Positions 8,439 through 17,758 are shown, numbered from the stretch's first letter. The stretch: DNA of 64,000 bases from Chitinophagales bacterium (GCA_013299105.1 JAAFJY010000032.1:35890-99889); one strand, 5' to 3'. The notes: generated by a model from the sequence alone, not told the origin. Numbers and translations are program-made.

Positions 8439-10634
8439 TTACTTCAGCCCCTCAATCATGTCCTGCATGATCTTCAGGGTTTCGCGGATGTAGATGTCTT
8501 TGGACACCCCTTCGATGAATTCCTTGTTTTTGGCTTTGGTTTTGCCGTCATCCTGGGCTGATTCGATGGCTTTTACATCGGCAGCAGCGTTGCGCACATT
8601 GGAATTGACCACGTCCTTGAAGGAATTGCGGTAATCTGCATTGCGCTTTTCATCGTCCTGGTCCATTTTGCGGAAATCTTCGAGGCGCAGGGACAAGCTG
8701 GAGTTTTTGCGCTCGTTTTCCAGGTATCGGGCCTGCTCCATGATTTTTTGGAAACCAGGATCCGTGGCGATGCGGGCTGCACTGCGTTTTTTCAAAGCAT
8801 CCAGGTTTTTCACCTTATATACATTTTGGCTGTAGAAAGCGGGCTTGATCTCGGTCCACTCCAATGGGTAGTCTTCTTCGCGCTCGCCCAAGGGTAGGTA
8901 GTGGTAAGAATCGGGCAGGATGATGTCGGGCACCACCCCGCGCAGTTGGGTTGAGCCGCCGTTGATGCGGTAGTATTTTTGCAAAGTAACTTTGATGTCG
9001 CCCAGCGGAGCCATGTTTTTGCTTTCGCTTACCGCTTGGTCCAGGCTGAAAAAGCGCTGTACCGTGCCTTTGCCGTAAGTTGACTTGCTGCCCACGATGA
9101 TGGCCCGGCCATAATCCTGCAACGCTGCGGCCATGATTTCCGAAGCCGAAGCGCTGTAATTGTTGACCATAATCACCAGCGGACCGTTGAATTTCACTCC
9201 GGGGTCGCGGTCATTCAAGATTTCTGGTGAGGTATTGCGGCTTTTTACTTGCACAATTGGGCCGTTTTCGATGAAAAAGCCCGACATTTTCACTACATCG
9301 TTCAAGGAGCCGCCACCGTTGTTGCGCAGGTCGATGATGATGCCTTTGACCTGATCGGCCTTGAGCTTTTCGATCTCAGCAGCTACATCAGGGGCGCAGT
9401 AGCGGCCGTTGGTATTTTGGAAATCAGCATAAAATTTGGGCAAGTAAATGAATCCGATCTTGTCTTTTCCATTGCTGCTGTCCAAAATGAGAGACTTGGC
9501 ATAGGTTTCGTCAAAAATCACCTCATCGCGAATGATGCTGATTTCTTTGGTGGTGCCGTCGGCTTTTTTCACTTGCAGGCGCACTTTGGTGCCTTTTTTG
9601 CCCCGCACATAGGTTACTACCTCGTTGGTCAACATGCCCGTAAAGTCTTTCCACTCCTCGCTGTCGCCTTGGGCGGCACGCAGGATCATGTCGCCTTCTT
9701 GCAGTTCTTTGCCTTTCCAGGCCGGACCGCCTACTACTACTTCGGATACCTTGGTGAAATCACCTACGTTTTGTAAACGTGCGCCGATGCCTTCCAAACG
9801 GCCTGACATGTTGATGTCGAAGTCCTGCTTGTCAACGGGTTCAAAGAAATCAGTATGGGGGTCGAAGAGGTGCGTTACACAGTTGAGGTAGGTGCTTAGG
9901 CGGTCGCTGCGCTTCAGCTTGCCCAGGCGGTCGAAATAGTCATCGTAACTTTTCAGCAAATCCTTGCGGGCCTCTTCTTCAATTTGAGCAGTTGATTTAG
10001 CAGTGGCATTGGCATCGCCGGGTTTGAACTGCTTTTGGCCTTCTTCTTTGTCTAAAATTTTACCCAGAATTTCGTACTTGAGCAACTTGTGCCAAAGTTC
10101 CTTGACCTCTGCGTCGTTTTTGGGAAAACTACGCTTTTCAGGATCGGTTTCGAAACTGTCCGGAGCATTTAGGTCAAGTGGTTTGCTCAGAATTTCGCGG
10201 TAGTACGTTTGGTTTTTCTTGACCGCTGCATCATATAATTGAAGCGAGAGGTCAAAAAATTCATATTCTCCAGTCTTCGCCTCATCGTCTAGTTGATTGC
10301 GATAAACTTCCAGTTTTTTCATGTCATCCTGGGTCAGGAAGCGTTTGTAGCCGTCTAGGTTTTTGATGTACAGATCGTACAAATTTTCTGAAAACTTATC
10401 GTCCAGACTTTTTGGGCTAAAATGCAACTGCTCCACAAAGGTGAGGATCAGTTTCATCAGCATAGCCTCCTTGTCATCGCCATTGACGCTTATTTTTCGG
10501 GGTACAAAAGCGAACCACAAGGCCGCCGCCAAGGCCAAAGACAAAAATATTGGACCGCGAAACTTCATAAGTGCAGCTTTTATCGTGTTAACGGTTGATG
10601 TGTTATTGTTCGGGTGTTGGTTTTGAGGTTCCAT
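8439..10634 (-). CDS. prc: Carboxy-terminal-processing (tail-specific) protease, S41 family
   Basis: A 731-residue periplasmic serine protease that trims proteins from their C-termini. An uncleaved signal anchor lies at ~26-44. Next come an N-terminal helical domain (~50-230), a PDZ domain (~240-340, with GIGARLQN and GDMILRA), the S41 catalytic domain and a C-terminal helical region of the DUF3340 type. The catalytic Ser is in NNYSASASE (about residue 495) and the Lys in STYGKGTVQRF (about 520), so the Ser/Lys dyad is intact. The ATG at 10634 is used; a GTG one codon upstream is possible. It appears to be a single-gene unit with its own terminator. Confidence 0.94.
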   Translation of the reverse strand: MEPQNQHPNNNTSTVNTIKAALMKFRGPIFLSLALAAALWFAFVPRKISVNGDDKEAMLMKLILTFVEQLHFSPKSLDDKFSENLYDLYIKNLDGYKRFLTQDDMKKLEVYRNQLDDEAKTGEYEFFDLSLQLYDAAVKKNQTYYREILSKPLDLNAPDSFETDPEKRSFPKNDAEVKELWHKLLKYEILGKILDKEEGQKQFKPGDANATAKSTAQIEEEARKDLLKSYDDYFDRLGKLKRSDRLSTYLNCVTHLFDPHTDFFEPVDKQDFDINMSGRLEGIGARLQNVGDFTKVSEVVVGGPAWKGKELQEGDMILRAAQGDSEEWKDFTGMLTNEVVTYVRGKKGTKVRLQVKKADGTTKEISIIRDEVIFDETYAKSLILDSSNGKDKIGFIYLPKFYADFQNTNGRYCAPDVAAEIEKLKADQVKGIIIDLRNNGGGSLNDVVKMSGFFIENGPIVQVKSRNTSPEILNDRDPGVKFNGPLVIMVNNYSASASEIMAAALQDYGRAIIVGSKSTYGKGTVQRFFSLDQAVSESKNMAPLGDIKVTLQKYYRINGGSTQLRGVVPDIILPDSYHYLPLGEREEDYPLEWTEIKPAFYSQNVYKVKNLDALKKRSAARIATDPGFQKIMEQARYLENERKNSSLSLRLEDFRKMDQDDEKRNADYRNSFKDVVNSNVRNAAADVKAIESAQDDGKTKAKNKEFIEGVSKDIYIRETLKIMQDMIEGLK

Positions 10635-10806
10635 CACGGTGATTTAACGAAACTGTGGGTAAATGGCATATGTCGTCGCAATATTTCCGCACAGATCATG
10701 CCAAAACATGAGCAAAATACTCTTTTTGAGCTAAATTGGTTTACTTTTTCACTCATTTAGCCTGGAATCAGCAGAAAGAAGAACAATCGGGGCAAAGCGC
10801 TTGTTC

Positions 10807-10814
10807 TAATTTTG
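10807..10814 (+). promoter_or_regulatory. Putative -7 element upstream of the small membrane protein gene
   Basis: TAATTTTG fits TAnnTTTG and would start transcription near 10821, about 70 bases before the ATG at 10890. No good TTTG is seen at the -33 position, so support is partial. Confidence 0.4.
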
Positions 10815-10889
10815 TATTTTCAAAAATTTTTGAAAATATTGGAAGCAAATTCGAGTACCTCATTTTTTACGCTCCCTAACACGGCAATC

Positions 10890-11249
10890 ATGGTATCCAG
10901 ATTTCGCATGAAAGCGGACTTATCCGTTCAAAGTATAGTCCTGGGGGTCTTGCTCATCAGCCTAGCCTTCAACCAGCATTACATCAGCAACCTGGTGGTT
11001 TTACTGGCTTGCATCGGTTTGCAACTGTTGAGTGCCTGGCAACTTTGGCAACAGCACCGCCTAAAAATGGCCCGTACTTTCATGAATTGGGCCACGCCCC
11101 TGGTTTTGAGCCTGCCGCTTTGGTACTTGGTCGAGCCTTGGTTGGCCTTCGCCTTGGTTTCAATATTGGTCTTGATTTATTACGGCAACACCATTCGCAA
11201 TACGGTGATCGTGCTGCGGCGGCCCCGGTCTTTTTGGGATTTGGGGTAA
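10890..11249 (+). CDS. Small integral membrane protein, function unknown
   Basis: A 119-residue hydrophobic protein with about four membrane segments (residues ~12-28, 30-47, 66-84 and 86-102) and a basic C-terminal tail (RNTVIVLRRPRSFWDLG). I do not recognise the family. The ATG at 10890 (MVSRFRMKADL) is chosen because the upstream ATG at 10812 adds a polar 26-residue lead and overlaps the promoter element. The gene stands alone; the next gene on this strand starts 256 bases later, beyond a hairpin repeat. Confidence 0.6.
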   Translation: MVSRFRMKADLSVQSIVLGVLLISLAFNQHYISNLVVLLACIGLQLLSAWQLWQQHRLKMARTFMNWATPLVLSLPLWYLVEPWLAFALVSILVLIYYGNTIRNTVIVLRRPRSFWDLG

Positions 11250-11251
11250 AA

Positions 11252-11370
11252 TGGGTTTGGGTGTGAGTGTTTGGGTGTGCGTGTGAGCAAACCCCGTTTT
11301 CAATTGACTGAGACGAAAGATTAAGGTCGAAGCGCTTACACCCGAACTCACACTTCCACACCCACACCCA
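11252..11370 (+). repeat. GGGTGTG hairpin repeat, copy A
   Basis: The 5' arm is a run of GTGTGAGTG/TTGGGTGTG units (11252-11290). The 3' arm, ACTCACACTTCCACACCC (11347-11364), is its imperfect complement, so the ~119-base segment can fold into one long hairpin. A second, inverted copy lies at 30591-30712. It follows the small membrane protein gene and may serve as a terminator. Confidence 0.75.
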
Positions 11371-11504
11371 ATCTTGCGAATTACTTTTTCAAAGCCCCTA
11401 TTCCGCCTTACGTCTAATCCTTGGGCCTTTTCATCGAACAAAAAGCGGCTAACAATATTATATGGTGTAGTTTTGAGTCTGCTTTTGTCACCAGTGCCGC
11501 TGAT

Positions 11505-12746
11505 ATGAATTTTGCTGAAAACATCCGTCTAGCTTTACGCGCCATCAAAGCCAATGGTTTGAGGGCTATTTTGACCCTTCTGATCATCGCCCTGGGCATC
11601 ATGGCGCTGGTAGGTATCCTGACGGCCATCGACAGCGCGATTTACTCCTTGAGCAGCAACTTGTCATCCTTGGGGGCCAATACTTTCGACGTGGACCCCA
11701 TTTACGGTACTGGGGTAAGGGGCAATCGCGGTGGCCGTCGCACCAAACGTGGGGAAGAATTCACCTACCGCCAGTCAATGGACTTCAAAGAACGCTTCAA
11801 CTTCAACGGGCGCACTTCTGTATCTTTCAGGTGCACTGGTTCGGCGGCGCTCAAATACAAAGACAAGAAAACCAATCCCAACATGCTCATTTTTGCCGCC
11901 GACGAAAACTACCTCGATGCCAAGGGTTTTGAGGTAACGGTGGGCCGGGCATTTACCCCCCGCGAAGCCATGAACGGCGGCTATGTGACGGTAGTTGGTG
12001 CAGAAATTGTCAAATTACTTTTCAACGACAAACCCGAAAAAGCCCTGGGCCAAAACATCTCCACCGGCAACATGCGCCTGAAGATCATCGGTGTGCTCAA
12101 ATCCAAGGGGTCAAGTATGAACCAGAGCGAAGACCGCCGCATCATCATCCCCTTGTACACGGGTAAAATGATGTATGGCTCGCAAAATACCAATTACAAT
12201 ATCCTAGTGGCTGTGTCGGACCCTACCCAGATCGACAATGGCATCTCTTTGGCTACAGGCCTTTTGCGCAATATCCGCCAGCTCAAGGCCTCACAACCCA
12301 ACGACTTTGAGATCACCAAAAGCGACAACCTGATCGGCATCATCAAAGAAAATACAGTGTATTTCCGTCTCGCAGCAGTGGTCATCGGCCTTATTACGCT
12401 CTTGGGGGCTGCCATTGGTTTGATGAACATCATGCTGGTATCGGTTACTGAGCGCACCCGCGAGGTGGGCATCAGCAAGGCCCTGGGCGCAACCCGCCGG
12501 GTTATCCTCATCCAATTCCTCACCGAAGCAGTGGTGATTTCACTCATGGGTGGTATCCTGGGCATCGTGCTGGGGGTTCTCATCGGCAATACGGTCACTT
12601 ATTTCATGGGTGGGGCCTTCCTTTTCCCTTGGCTCTGGATCACTGTGGCAGTGGTCACTTGTTCGGCGGTGGGCTTGGTGTCGGGGCTTTACCCTGCAAT
12701 GAAGGCGGCTAGGCTGGATCCAATTGAGGCTTTGCGGTATGAATGA
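11505..12746 (+). CDS. FtsX/MacB-like ABC transporter permease
   Basis: A 413-residue permease. A first membrane segment at ~20-42 is followed by a large extracytoplasmic MacB periplasmic-core-like domain (~45-270) containing [11 protein letters not shown] and [10 protein letters not shown]. Three C-terminal FtsX segments span ~290-410, with the family motif [20 protein letters not shown] (~312-331) and the ending PIEALRYE. Such proteins do mechanical work across the envelope, for example lipoprotein release or export, when powered by a MacB/LolD-type ATPase. No ATPase gene is adjacent. The ATG at 11505 fits the family N-terminus; the frame is open further upstream to 11421 but that part is not family-like. 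Confidence 0.88.
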   Translation: MNFAENIRLALRAIKANGLRAILTLLIIALGIMALVGILTAIDSAIYSLSSNLSSLGANTFDVDPIYGTGVRGNRGGRRTKRGEEFTYRQSMDFKERFNFNGRTSVSFRCTGSAALKYKDKKTNPNMLIFAADENYLDAKGFEVTVGRAFTPREAMNGGYVTVVGAEIVKLLFNDKPEKALGQNISTGNMRLKIIGVLKSKGSSMNQSEDRRIIIPLYTGKMMYGSQNTNYNILVAVSDPTQIDNGISLATGLLRNIRQLKASQPNDFEITKSDNLIGIIKENTVYFRLAAVVIGLITLLGAAIGLMNIMLVSVTERTREVGISKALGATRRVILIQFLTEAVVISLMGGILGIVLGVLIGNTVTYFMGGAFLFPWLWITVAVVTCSAVGLVSGLYPAMKAARLDPIEALRYE

Positions 12747-12841
12747 TAAGAGGGGCTTGAGACCTGCTAGTGGGCTTGGAACAGTATAACCATCTATATT
12801 CATAGGTGAACGCTACCCAATCGCGCCTTCATTAGCTGGCA

Positions 12842-12904
12842 CTAGTGGTCCAAATTTAAATTACGCCCCAAGTTTCGCGGGTTATTTGTAATTTGTACCA
12901 CTAT
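12842..12904 (-). repeat. Short (63-bp) derivative of the CTAG-bounded repeat, family 1
   Basis: Contains only the two ends of the family 1 element in reverse orientation: CTAGTGGTCCAAATT at the left and TTTGTACCACTAT at the right, joined without the internal stems. It overlaps the open frame upstream of the next gene, arguing against a start in that stretch. Confidence 0.7.
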
Positions 12905-13003
12905 ACCTCGCTGTGTCATGCCTTTGCGTTGGGCAGGGGGCATTGCTGCAAAAATTGCCGTGGCACAACGCCTGGTTACGGTCTCTACGAATTCGCGTCG
13001 ATT

Positions 13004-14278
13004 ATGCATACCTCATCAATACTGCGCTACCTGATACCCTTGATGCTTTTGCTCAACCTGAGCACTGCTTGCGCCCAAAAAACAAGCCAGGAACTCACTT
13101 GGCTAAAAAAAAACACCATCCCTTTGGAAAGTGTAGGTGGAGAGACCTCCGGTGATTTGGCTTTTTTAAAAACCAAACTTCAAGGCGTGCGGCTGGTGCA
13201 GTTGGGCGAAAGCTCGCACGGAATAGCCGAATTTTACCAGCTCAAATCGCGCCTGGTGCAGTATTTGCACCGCGAGCTGGGCTTCGAGGTATTGATAATG
13301 GAAGGCGGTTTTGGCGACATCAACCTCGCCTGGCTGCAACGCGATGAATTCAGCGCCAAGGACCTGATGTACCAAACCCTTTTTGGCAATTTTCGCTGCG
13401 AGGAGATGTTGCCCTTGTTCGAGTATTTGAAAAAACAAGGGCCAAGCCCGCGCCCCCTGGTGCTGGCGGGCTCGGATTGCCAGGCTTCGTCCAGTTTTTT
13501 CAACAACTTTTTGATCGACCTCACTGAAAAATACGATTCCGAACTGGGGCGGGAAGTCAGTTACAATTTTCAAAACACCTTCATGCTCTACGGCCTGATG
13601 CAAGACAGCGCCCAATTGATGCAGGCCATCGACAAAAATGCCCGGCTGATTGAAAAAGTGAACCTGTTTTTGGACAAAAACGCGCCCAAAATCCGCAAAG
13701 ACTACCCCAACAAGCCTCAATTGATCCCTTTTATCCGCCGCACCCTGGAAAATTACCTGGAGTACTGGTCGCTCGGCTACCCGGAAATGCGCAAACGCTA
13801 CCAATTCCCACTGCGCGACCGGCTCATGGCGGAAAACCTGCAATGGTTGTCAGAAGTAGCTTATCCCGGTAAAAAAATCATTTATTGGGCCCACAATGCC
13901 CACATCAACGCGGAACCTACACAGCCCAATACGCCTAAAATGCAAGGCGCTTATGTGCGCGAAAGGTTTGGCAAAGAGTCCTACACCATTGCCCTGTATG
14001 CCATTGAGGGCGAAACTTACCGCCATTGGTTGGGCGATACTGAAAATTTCAAAGACAATTCGACGGGTAGCTTGGGTGCTCGCTTCAGCGCATTGAGCAA
14101 AGACGTGCATTTTTTGGAGTTGCGCAACCAAAAGAAAGAATCGGTTACCCAGTGGCTCTTTAAACCATTGGTAGCCTACGAAGCAGAAAATGGTGGGGCG
14201 GTCAAAATCGTACCCGCCCAACGCTACGATGCAATACTGGTGCTGAGAAAGGTGAAAAGCCCGAAGTATTTTAGGTGA
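13004..14278 (+). CDS. Erythromycin-esterase-like exported protein
   Basis: A 424-residue protein with an N-terminal signal sequence (~1-24, ending STACAQ, so cleavage by signal peptidase I or lipidation at the Cys are both possible). The rest matches the erythromycin esterase/succinoglycan-biosynthesis-like family: VRLVQLGESSHGIAEFYQLK (~residues 63-82, with the conserved Glu and His of the metal-independent active site), VLIMEGGFGDI and KKIIYWAHNAHIN. Real macrolide hydrolysis is unproven; most environmental members have unknown substrates. The ATG at 13004 begins the signal peptide; the longer frame from 12893 starts inside a repeat. Confidence 0.8.
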   Translation: MHTSSILRYLIPLMLLLNLSTACAQKTSQELTWLKKNTIPLESVGGETSGDLAFLKTKLQGVRLVQLGESSHGIAEFYQLKSRLVQYLHRELGFEVLIMEGGFGDINLAWLQRDEFSAKDLMYQTLFGNFRCEEMLPLFEYLKKQGPSPRPLVLAGSDCQASSSFFNNFLIDLTEKYDSELGREVSYNFQNTFMLYGLMQDSAQLMQAIDKNARLIEKVNLFLDKNAPKIRKDYPNKPQLIPFIRRTLENYLEYWSLGYPEMRKRYQFPLRDRLMAENLQWLSEVAYPGKKIIYWAHNAHINAEPTQPNTPKMQGAYVRERFGKESYTIALYAIEGETYRHWLGDTENFKDNSTGSLGARFSALSKDVHFLELRNQKKESVTQWLFKPLVAYEAENGGAVKIVPAQRYDAILVLRKVKSPKYFR

Positions 14279-14435
14279 GTGGTACAAGTTAGTTAGGCCC
14301 TCACGCCTCTGACAGGGACTGCATAATCTGCGTCTAATGACGCATTAACAAACCAAAATCAAGCATTACTCTACCCATTCGCTCCTTCATTAGCTAGCCT
14401 TAGACCGCGCCGCGTCACGCCTTGGAGTGAACGGA

Positions 14436-14483
14436 CAATTCTCAAATTATTTTAAATTCTTGTTTTGGTCAACACCATGCAAG
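14436..14483 (+). repeat. Family 5 repeat, copy 1
   Basis: Contains AAATTCTTGTTTTGGTCAAC followed by ACCATGCAAG. Related to 14668-14721 and, inverted, to 38613-38660. Confidence 0.6.
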
Positions 14484-14667
14484 TAATTCTGCAATCCTGC
14501 AAATTATGCTACTGAACGAACATTGTATGCTGAACTAGCATTGATTATCAATCCATTTGTGATTTTTGAGTCCCATTCCGGAAGCAATCCCCCTTTGGTT
14601 TGAGCCTAAATCTGGGGACTATTAGCCTCCTTGATCGTGATGTAGGCGACCTGCGAAGCAGGTCTCA

Positions 14668-14721
14668 TTCTCTAATTCTTTTAAATTCTTGTTTAGAAAG
14701 AATTGGTCAACGTCACACAAG
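14668..14721 (+). repeat. Family 5 repeat, copy 2
   Basis: Starts TCTCTAATTCTTTTAAATTC and continues with TTGGTCAACGTCACACAAG. Compared with copy 1 it has extra bases (AGAAAGA) in the middle. Confidence 0.55.
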
Positions 14722-14958
14722 AAATTCTGAAATTCTGAAAATTCTGGTATAGACAAAAAATTTTAAATGTACTTTAAATCACATCAAACCCAAAAAGAGT
14801 AGATACAGCATCAAAAGGATTCTTTTGTATTTCAAAAATTGGTTCAAAAATACGCATTGCTTTTAGCATACTTTAGTTGTTCAGGACCGGCAATTCTGAT
14901 TTAGACAAAAAAGTCGCGTTGGTAATGCCTATTATTTTATTCTCTTTAGACTAGCCCA

Positions 14959-15111
14959 CTAGTGCATTGAGAACTAAATAATAACCCATATCGCTAGTCC
15001 CTCGTCTCCTGACGGGGACTGCCCTGATGCGCGTCTCCTGACACATTGGCGAGCTGGAATCATGCATTAACGCACTTAAAATGGGTGCTTATTTAGTTCC
15101 TGGACCACTAG
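14959..15111 (+). repeat. Family 2 repeat (about 153 bp), copy 1
   Basis: Begins CTAGTGCATTGAGAAC and ends TTCCTGGACCACTAG. The end segments are imperfect inverted repeats (GAGAACTAAATAATAACCCAT against ATGGGTGCTTATTTAGTTCC). The centre holds two copies of a GTCTCCTGAC unit. A near-identical copy is at 44103-44257. Its terminal CTAG is shared with the family 1 element that follows. Confidence 0.8.
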
Positions 15112-15272
15112 TCGTACGAATTACAAATAGCCCCTAAGTCCCGGGAGGCTATTTGGCTTCGTAGCAAGGCGCGAGGAGGGAAAATAGTGGGCTATTTGAC
15201 CGACGAGCAACGCAACTACGGAGACAACGAGACCGTGAAACTTGGGGCGCAATTAAAAATTTGGACCACTAG
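15108..15272 (+). repeat. CTAG-bounded nested-palindrome repeat, family 1, copy R1
   Basis: A 165-bp element from CTAGTCGTACGAATTAC to TTGGACCACTAG. Middle arms GGCTATTTGGCTTCGTAGC and CTACGGAGACAAC partly pair, and the centre has AAATAGTGGGCTATTT. Other copies are at 23464-23625, 38770-38933 and (shortened) 12842-12904. Confidence 0.85.
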
Positions 15273-15525
15273 CTTAAACTTCTCCTTTGATTTACCGATA
15301 GCCTTTAGCATAAACCGTCCGATTGGTAGAACCCAAACCGCCCAATACACCCACCCGGTAGGTTTCAACCACCAAACGTGGTTCCAAGGGGCGTTGGTCA
15401 CAGCTTCCAACCAGCGGTGGTTAGTTACGGTTATTTTTAATTCGTACCACTACTTGATTTTCTGGTAAATTTTGAACGAAGCCCCTCTTTTCAACATGTC
15501 AACCCTTCAACTTTTCAACTCCATT
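15273..15525. other. Non-coding spacer with a solo repeat end
   Basis: No gene is visible. At 15429-15452 there is a lone family 1 terminus (GGTTATTTTTAATTCGTACC, then ACTA). A half of a GTTGAA-type hairpin (TCAACCCTTCAACTTTTCAA) follows at ~15500. Confidence 0.5.
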
Positions 15526-16329
15526 TCACCACCAGGCAAACTCCCCATCCCAAACCAAATCCGTCACCTCAACCTGGGCTTGCAGAAACCAGGTGCCGTC
15601 GGCTTTTTTCACAAACACATGCAGCAAAAAAGGGAATTGCTGGCTACCAAATGGCCGATAATCGCTGTATTCGATGCGCAGTTCTTCGTTTTCCAAGGAT
15701 TTGACTGCGCCACTTGTTTCAAATGCAAAAAGGGCTGCTAAGCCTTGGGCCGTGGAGAAAGCGACCAAGTTTGGATTTTTTTCCTGCCATGTCCCTTCCA
15801 AATAAGGCCAGGTCCAAGGCTGCCAAACCGTCGCAGCGAGGCCCAATTGGGCATTCAAAGTACTGATTTTGGGCCCGCCGATTGGTAAAAATGAGAACAA
15901 GCGAAAAGCTGTTTCTGATTGGGTAGGTGACAACTGCCCTTGCCCTTTGATCGACACAAAGAGCTCCCAGGTCCAGTCGGCATACCATACCATGCGTTGT
16001 TGCAAAGGGGCAAAAAAGGCTTTGCCTTCGAATGGCCGCCAAGATTTTCGGCCCAAACGCCGGGAAGCGCCCTTGATGCGCATCCGCAAAAGCGTGCCTG
16101 TGCCCTCACTTTGGGTACGGGTAAAAACCTGGTAAGCGCTCAAGGCAGCAGGAATCGGCTGGGCGGGCCGGGCGGGCATCGGCTCTTGCCACAACGCACG
16201 GGCCTGGGCCAAGGCTCTTTTTTTGAAAGCTTGGGTGCCCATCAAATCCAGCAAAAGAAAAAGACTGAGACCTAAAAAAGCCAAGGGCAAGCTAAACCAC
16301 AAAATGCTCCAAAAAGTAAGGATCAACAT
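15526..16329 (-). CDS. Membrane-anchored DUF6544/DUF6920-like protein
   Basis: A 267-residue protein with one N-terminal membrane segment (~4-28). The soluble part resembles the DUF6544-type family of unknown function: a GTLLRMRIKG segment, RSWRPFEGKAFF and VWYADWTWELF strands, and a C-terminal DYRPFGSQQFPFLLHVFVKKADG segment with a final WDGEFAWW. This assignment comes from pattern memory and is moderate. It lies 13 bases downstream of the MtfA-like gene and is very probably cotranscribed with it. Confidence 0.55.
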   Translation of the reverse strand: MLILTFWSILWFSLPLAFLGLSLFLLLDLMGTQAFKKRALAQARALWQEPMPARPAQPIPAALSAYQVFTRTQSEGTGTLLRMRIKGASRRLGRKSWRPFEGKAFFAPLQQRMVWYADWTWELFVSIKGQGQLSPTQSETAFRLFSFLPIGGPKISTLNAQLGLAATVWQPWTWPYLEGTWQEKNPNLVAFSTAQGLAALFAFETSGAVKSLENEELRIEYSDYRPFGSQQFPFLLHVFVKKADGTWFLQAQVEVTDLVWDGEFAWW

Positions 16330-16342
16330 GCCGCAAAGCTAA

Positions 16343-17167
16343 TCAGCCCTTTTGAAAAAGCTGTGTCAATTGGGCGTGTAAATCGGGCAATTGCTTTTGA
16401 AAGCGCTCGTTGAAATGAAAAAAAGTCACAATAGTAGCTGGCAAAAGCTCCAGATTGGGCCTATTGATCCATTGGGCGATGGCCGGAGCCGGAAAACCAC
16501 TGATCCGCTCTAAATCCAGCCAGCGCTGGGTATTGTCACTTGGCCAGGGCAAATGCGGGTAACTCAGGGCCAGGGCACGGGCCCATTCGTGCATACACAC
16601 ATCATAATATTGCTGCGGATTCATGAACCCTTTCATCAGGTGAGGGGCCGAAAACAACAAGACACCATCCGGCTCAAACAACTCCGATGCGTGTTGGTGA
16701 TGTGGGTATTGCGGCGAAATAAAGGCTCCGTTGAACACCACCACGTTTTCAAATTTTTCCCACAAATACGCTTCCCATTGAAAGGTAAGGGTAGCAGCAG
16801 TAGTAGCGATGACCATTTTGAGGTCTTCGGTCACGGGATCATCGTCTTCGGTGGGGGTCTTGAAATCGAGCGACAGCTTGGTCAATACCGCCCGCTCGCG
16901 AAAACGCTGCTGGGCGCTCTCGGTTTTGAGTGTTTTGAAGAAGGTGCTGTGGGTTTCTACAAACTTGCGCAAAGGTGGAGCGATCTGTGGCGGGTGTTTT
17001 TGGTACCACCACCAATCGATTTGTGGGCTGAGCACAAAGGTCAGGCCCATCAATACCGCTGGCGGAATCATGATCTGTGCGTATTGGCTTCCATATTTGA
17101 AAGCCATAAAAGCGCCAATGGCCATGAAAAAAATCAGCGGTAGGTAGATAAGTTTGCTAAGTTGCAT
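16343..17167 (-). CDS. MtfA-like (M90) membrane protein with a degenerate zinc site
   Basis: A 274-residue protein with two N-terminal membrane segments (~5-22 and 30-48). The rest follows the MtfA/M90 metallopeptidase layout: RFRERAVL, then PVTEDLKMVIATTAATLTF (~111-129), VVVFNGAFISPQYPHH, and the active-site helix YDVCMHEWARAL. In active members this helix holds HExxH. Here it reads H193-E194-W-A-R197, so the second zinc histidine is arginine. The protein is therefore predicted to be inactive as a peptidase or to bind metal differently. The E. coli relative binds the Mlc repressor; no such partner is seen here. It heads a two-gene operon with the DUF6544-like gene. Confidence 0.75.
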   Translation of the reverse strand: MQLSKLIYLPLIFFMAIGAFMAFKYGSQYAQIMIPPAVLMGLTFVLSPQIDWWWYQKHPPQIAPPLRKFVETHSTFFKTLKTESAQQRFRERAVLTKLSLDFKTPTEDDDPVTEDLKMVIATTAATLTFQWEAYLWEKFENVVVFNGAFISPQYPHHQHASELFEPDGVLLFSAPHLMKGFMNPQQYYDVCMHEWARALALSYPHLPWPSDNTQRWLDLERISGFPAPAIAQWINRPNLELLPATIVTFFHFNERFQKQLPDLHAQLTQLFQKG

Positions 17168-17297
17168 AGAGCAGATCGAGGTTCGCGTAGATGAGAGCAG
17201 TTGTTTTTGACCTCCGCCCTACTTATAAAGCCATTTTGTGGAATAAAGTTACAGTTTTGAGTGCGCTGCAAGCGGATTTTGGGCAAAAACTACTTTT

Positions 17298-17741
17298 TTA
17301 TTTCAAATGCTTGATTCCTAGTAAACTCTCTTCCGCCCAGAGCTGAATCCAATAACTATCCTTCCCTTTCCAGTCATTTTCCACCGTTGACAAGTTTTTG
17401 TACAAAATCCTTGCCCGGTAAATACCAAGCGGCAAATCGAGCGTCACGAAACCACTGATCACACTACCCAATACGGCAGTGCTGCTGATGTGCAGGCTGC
17501 ATTCATTGGCCTTTTCGCAGCTTTCGGGTTTGAAAAGAGGCGCTTTCTCGTACAGTTTGATGTTTACGGGCACAAATTCGTAGCGTTTGGTGCCAATGCC
17601 GATCAATTGCTCGCCCACTGCCAGCATTTTGGTCGAGCTGTCGTCGTTCCAGAGCAGGTCGTAGTCCTGTTTGCTGGCCTGGTCTTGCAGGTAAAACGTG
17701 TAGTAATCAGCATATTTTTTGCCTTTGAAGATGGTTCTCAT
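17298..17741 (-). CDS. Hypothetical protein
   Basis: A 147-residue protein I do not recognise. It is soluble, rich in beta-strand-like alternation (VTLDLPLGIYRARILYKNL; YWIQLWAE) and lacks a signal peptide. The ATG at 17741 (MRTIFKGKK) is preferred: it starts 17 bases after the stop of the upstream fusion gene, whereas the longer frame from 17795 would overlap that gene. It is probably the second gene of that transcript. Confidence 0.65.
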   Translation of the reverse strand: MRTIFKGKKYADYYTFYLQDQASKQDYDLLWNDDSSTKMLAVGEQLIGIGTKRYEFVPVNIKLYEKAPLFKPESCEKANECSLHISSTAVLGSVISGFVTLDLPLGIYRARILYKNLSTVENDWKGKDSYWIQLWAEESLLGIKHLK

Positions 17742-17758
17742 ATGCAATTGGGAGTATT

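Larger units (their letters stand above)
14279..14958. other. Non-coding spacer with degenerate repeats
   Basis: No gene is visible. At ~14294-14350 there is a degenerate relative of the family 2 repeat (CTCTGACAGGGACTGC followed by GACGCATTAAC). A perfect short palindrome GACCTGCGAAGCAGGTC lies at 14648-14664. Two family 5 units are listed separately. Confidence 0.55.

Noticed and set aside
12893..13003. Upstream extension of the erythromycin-esterase-like gene
   Set aside because: The extra residues begin in a 63-bp repeat and precede a normal signal peptide starting at 13004.
14279..15272. Clustered repeats at 14.3-15.3 kb as a CRISPR array or integron
   Set aside because: The repeats are of different families, irregularly spaced and internally palindromic; there are no cas or integrase genes.
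15187..15468. Overlapping frames on both strands in the 15.2-15.5 kb spacer
   Set aside because: They lie in a structured repeat and its flank; neither has protein-like composition.
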